From Sorangium cellulosum (GTDB taxonomy: Bacteria > Myxococcota_A > Polyangia > Polyangiales > Polyangiaceae): a stretch of 64,000 bases of DNA. Under the pieces are notes generated by a model. The model saw nothing but the letters and a program-made list of their open reading frames with translations. It made no database searches and was not told the DNA's origin. Both the position numbers and the translations under genes were made by a program. Position 1 is the stretch's first letter. Every line of letters begins with the position of its first letter. The DNA lies in NCBI RefSeq assembly GCF_004135735.1, contig NZ_CP012670.1:310001-374000 (forward strand). Reading direction: 5' to 3'. Positions 62,601 through 64,000 of the stretch are shown piece after piece.

Positions 62601-64000
62601 CGGCGCTCGACGGCCTCTACCGCGAGGCGGAGCGCTTCCAGGATCTCATCCGGCTCTACGAGCGGCAGCTCGACGTGCGCGCCGGCGACCTCGCCGAGCT
62701 GCACGTGAAGATCGCGCTCGTCGCGCACCGGCACACCGAGGACGTGCAGCGCGCGTTCGACGAGCTCTCCGAGGCGCTGCTCATCGATCCGGCGCACGAG
62801 GGCGCCGTCTCGCTGCTCGAGGCGATCCTCGAGGGGGCGACCGACGCCGAGCAGCGGGCGCGCGCCGGCGAGATGCTCGAGCCGGTGTACCTCCGCCGGG
62901 CGGACTGGAACCGGGTGAGGATCGCGCTCGAGGCGCGCCTCGCCGCGAGCCAGGACCCGGTCGAGCGCCGTGATCTGCTGCAGCGGCTCGCGACGCTGCA
63001 CGAGGAGCAGCTCGAGGACTACCGCGCGGCGCTCGAGACCGTGGCGAAGCTCCTCCACGAGGACCTCGCCGACGAGCAGGTCTGGGCGGAGCTCGAGCGG
63101 CTCGCGAAGGTCGCGAGCGCCGAGCGGCGGCTCGCGGAGATCTACGCGGCCGAGCTCCGCGAGCTCACCTCCGACGACCCCTCGAGCGCGCGGCTCTGCC
63201 GGCGCACCGGCGAGCTCTACGCCGAGCTGGGCGACGTGGCCGACGCGCTCACGTGGTACCGGCGCGCGCACGAGTTCGAGCCGGACTCGCGCGCCCTGTT
63301 CGACGCGATCGACGCGCTGCTCATCCGGGAAGAGCGTCACGCCGAGCGCATCCAGCTCTACCGCGCGGCGCTCGACTACCGGAGGGACGAGGACCGGCTC
63401 GACGCGCTCCACACGATCGCGCGCCTGGAGCGCACGGAGCTCCGCGAGCCCGCGCTCGCGATCGAGACCTACCGCGCGGCGCTCGACGTCGACGAGGGCG
63501 ACGCCCGGGCGCTCGACGCGCTGACGGAGCTCTACCGGGAGCTCGATCGGCCGCGGGATCTCGCCGATCTCTACCTGCGCCGGGCCGAGGCGGCCCCGGA
63601 CGGGGAGCGGGCGGCGCCCTACCGGCTCGCCCTCGCGGAGCTCTTGCGCACGCGCCTCGAGGACACGGCGGGCGCCATCGATCAGCTCGAGGCGATCGTC
63701 GGCGAGGTGCCCGCGCACGCCGAGGCGATCCGGGCGCTCGAGGCGCTCATCCAGGACCCCGAGCACAAGGCGCGGGTCGTCGAGATCCTGCGGCCGCTCT
63801 ACGAGGGGGCGGACGACTGGCGGCAGCTCATCCGGCTCAACGACGAGCGGTTCGGCCTCGCGCCGGACGCGGGCGAGAAGGTCGCGGTGCTCCGGGAGAC
63901 GGCGAGGCTCTGGGAGACGCGGGGCAACGACGAGCTGCGCGCCTTCGAGGCGATCCGGGCGGCGTTCAGCCTGGATCCCGACGACGGCGAGACGCGCGGC
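56609..64000 (+). CDS. Giant TPR repeat protein, 3' end outside window
   Basis: From the ATG at 56609 (after GAGAG) the frame is open to the last base, at least 2,464 codons, beginning 'MSVETIRMALGRLQDEPENE'. It is almost wholly helical pairs of about 34-37 residues with patterns such as 'AIAAYEEVLDLSPGQPEALS', 'RLVALYEDQL', 'AIEQYKSVLRTDPENRQARD' and 'AIGYYERIVELDPFYTAALD', i.e. TPRs arranged in longer units of roughly 100 residues. No signal peptide or membrane helix is seen in the window. Giant cytoplasmic TPR proteins of this sort are found in myxobacteria and probably scaffold large assemblies; the partner is unknown. Internal near-repeats suggest growth by duplication. Confidence 0.85.
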   Translation, partial: MSVETIRMALGRLQDEPENESAWNELAEAVTAPGNGAGAGDVERLLGAARARHEQRREWDAVARLLELEIALAAGSAVEGAMQAELARVYHEELIDVDRAAAAYRRLLELRPDDDAAAEAVETDASKREKWRELVARYEAEAEAATDASFKSALTTSAADVGYRYGRAELGERVFELLEQALRLDPRNRRAASLAEIAYASAGDWEGVVRVQSLVKAEAQAKEDRVAAGLRAARTLRTRLSDAARAIAAYEEVLDLSPGQPEALSYLAEAYSAAADWDRLVALYEDQLRGGGARPGEELGMLVQIAMVHWRMRGQPQAAEPYFDRVRRADPAHAGMLNFYREVLEQRGDKPRLTTILTDAQRALPDGPERRALATEIARLAESQENAAKAIEQYKSVLRTDPENRQARDALKRLYLQTEGYNALVELHRQDLERTPADDVAGRVGVLREIAAIYRDRAKNDAALVTVLTQIVQLDDKDVDAVRELTRIYESLGRWRDLLSYQQRLAELTESQAEKAGLYRAVARRWIDQFSNVQNAIAAYEALLSVEPVDEEAQQKLRELYLKRRAWPQLFALYERKLETAEGAAKIELLGEMAKLAAERLDRGADAIALQKQILELDPNAPGVLDALEKQAEREKDYATVAEVLERRVDLALDDPARLVALQKLGAVYAERLKDPAQSARTWRRVLALSPGHARALRVLRDAYFAAGDWDGLEELYASQDDWEGLVDFLSGAADKAGDPATKLDISFRAARIYEEQLKAPERAARSYERVLSVSPGDARAAAALVPIYEKEEKWARLPALYEILLDATDDTAAQVSMLRKLAAVTGGPLSDKPSALGYARRAYELHPDDDGLDLLEAWSRAAASWGPFVEAVEGRLKRGEGLTRDQERALRLKLAEVYAREMGKLDEAVTVYRGLVEDDPSDEDTVRALDALLRANERKDDLRWLFELRAAQVEGEARAEILEEWATLEEEVFGDPARSIELLRKVIALAPARIDALRALSRLLTAAGEFAAAAEIVATHRDVSEGDERARREIELAALYLDRLDRPADAFEAAVRALELSPHDPDAIAVLSRLVDRPEARVRAARVLAVEYAETGNHRREAAALRVILEAEREPARRRELYLALADVEETKLHAAGTAFDALLRALHESSDDIELWDRAAELSRRAGRPTDLAEAYRVHLVAGRTEGDKVLGGAVEVELCERAASLHDEQLGDPEGAKPYLERVLSLDPNNHAAFNRLKQILTAAERWGELEELYDRAAKGTTDQAERIELLNEVALIAEEIIGDAAKAIGYYERIVELDPFYTAALDSLEKLYEREGRFRDLAALLEQRLKTATEAESVEIKLSLGSIYLDRLHEPEGSLGHLEDVLQIRQNDPKARELVERLLDIGALRLRAARVLEAVYEARDEIRQLVRVLEIRREGAENESERRELLRRVSVLQDERLKDDAGAFASLSELLPLEPEDLAARARLIEIGRRLGEHEQVAEVLTAAADACGTPSIRGEILMEVAKICEDLLGDADRAEKVYRRVLSIDPTDPTLVIPAAQALGQIYAAKGDHQALAGVLAIEVRLEDDVETRRSLYERIGTLYETVLDDPAKAIEAWQARLGDDPEDMGALVSLERLYERTSQWRELVAVLRSQQQLTLEDPDERRRSMTKAAETLAQKLADVPEAISAWRLVLDEFGPERPTLAALAALYELDERWVDLAETLETDLSLAAETSARLDLLARLGDVRRLHQGDAAGALDAYRQALSLDPSNARCRAALEAMLARDDARRDAAETLEPLYEADGDAERLLNVLEIKVETSDLPSERLATLEKALRTAEGLLGDTSRAFGYALRGVREAAGEPEVTTWIGTVERLGEATGRWAEVCELFQGIAPDILDGDVQQGVRLRVGELARHRLGDRELAVEQYKKALEARGDDRRAMIALEELYGEASDAASLLEILKLRVENAESDDEKTRLLFRIAELERGPLGDQAGAIATYETILDVELHPDALAALDGLYREAERFQDLIRLYERQLDVRAGDLAELHVKIALVAHRHTEDVQRAFDELSEALLIDPAHEGAVSLLEAILEGATDAEQRARAGEMLEPVYLRRADWNRVRIALEARLAASQDPVERRDLLQRLATLHEEQLEDYRAALETVAKLLHEDLADEQVWAELERLAKVASAERRLAEIYAAELRELTSDDPSSARLCRRTGELYAELGDVADALTWYRRAHEFEPDSRALFDAIDALLIREERHAERIQLYRAALDYRRDEDRLDALHTIARLERTELREPALAIETYRAALDVDEGDARALDALTELYRELDRPRDLADLYLRRAEAAPDGERAAPYRLALAELLRTRLEDTAGAIDQLEAIVGEVPAHAEAIRALEALIQDPEHKARVVEILRPLYEGADDWRQLIRLNDERFGLAPDAGEKVAVLRETARLWETRGNDELRAFEAIRAAFSLDPDDGETRG

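Noticed and set aside
56351..63766. A 2,471-codon open frame antisense to the giant TPR gene
   Set aside because: It is Arg/Leu/Val-rich with no domain, and is the mirror of strongly GC-biased codons of the real TPR gene on the plus strand, which has regular TPR motifs and a proper start.
1..64000. tRNA or rRNA genes
   Set aside because: Reading through both strands I saw no cloverleaf with a T-loop/acceptor pattern and no rRNA-like sequence; a covariance-model search would be decisive.

Overview
The window looks like chromosome from a large-genome myxobacterium of the Sorangiineae (Sorangium/Polyangium type). This is inferred from the very high GC with strongly GC-biased third codon positions, Cys-rich and Gly-rich lipoproteins, RHS proteins starting 'MARTAP', PAS-STAS regulators, a giant TPR protein and many in-frame minisatellites. 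I saw no rRNA or tRNA gene and did not recognise a transposase.

1-11.8 kb is an accessory patchwork. It holds a 5'-truncated PAS-STAS regulator, recX, remains of a type VI secretion/PAAR neighbourhood (the first 80 codons of a DUF2169 gene and an intact DUF4150 PAAR-like gene), and a lower-GC operon (7574 down to 4955) with a lipoprotein, two tandem paralogues with a gene remnant between them, and an exported protein. A Cys-rich lipoprotein, the wreck of an ECF sigma gene, a 43-bp tandem repeat array and a repeat-tailed hypothetical protein follow.

12-20 kb carries an RHS polymorphic toxin whose C-terminal 173 residues look like a zinc-dependent deaminase. Next to it are a convergent FGE-like gene, a TPR gene and a DUF4258/YgiT-type toxin-antitoxin pair. 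At 20.2-22.8 kb a two-gene cassette (OLD/AAA-type ATPase plus a small overlapping partner) sits between direct repeats made from the 3' end of a metallopeptidase gene; it is a candidate defence module. 23-30 kb has small hypotheticals, a lipoprotein, UV-damage endonuclease, a DHH phosphoesterase, an FAD oxidoreductase and a Sorangium-type hypothetical with internal repeats.

30.5-52.1 kb is a cobalamin locus on the minus strand, led by a cobalamin riboswitch. The order is cbiM, a cbiN-position gene, cbiQ, cbiO, cbiX, DUF3209, then an RHS toxin with an overlapping SUKH-like candidate immunity gene, then an FNR-like reductase, cbiD, cbiC, cbiET, cobI, cbiG, cobJ, an unknown 137-aa gene, cobM, cobO, cbiA, cobU, cbiB and cobQ. 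Most genes overlap by 1-8 bases. CbiX, CbiD and CbiG point to the early-cobalt ('anaerobic') route. No cobK/cbiJ, SUMT, cobS, cobT or cobC is present.

52-64 kb holds repeats, an enoyl-CoA hydratase, an IVS-like element (inverted repeats around a broken four-helix-bundle protein gene), a 3-hydroxyacyl-CoA dehydrogenase and the first 2,464 codons of a giant TPR protein that runs off the window.

The strongest candidates for something undescribed are the RHS deaminase toxin, the repeat-flanked ATPase cassette, the intergenic IVS-like element, and the toxin cassette lodged inside the B12 operon.
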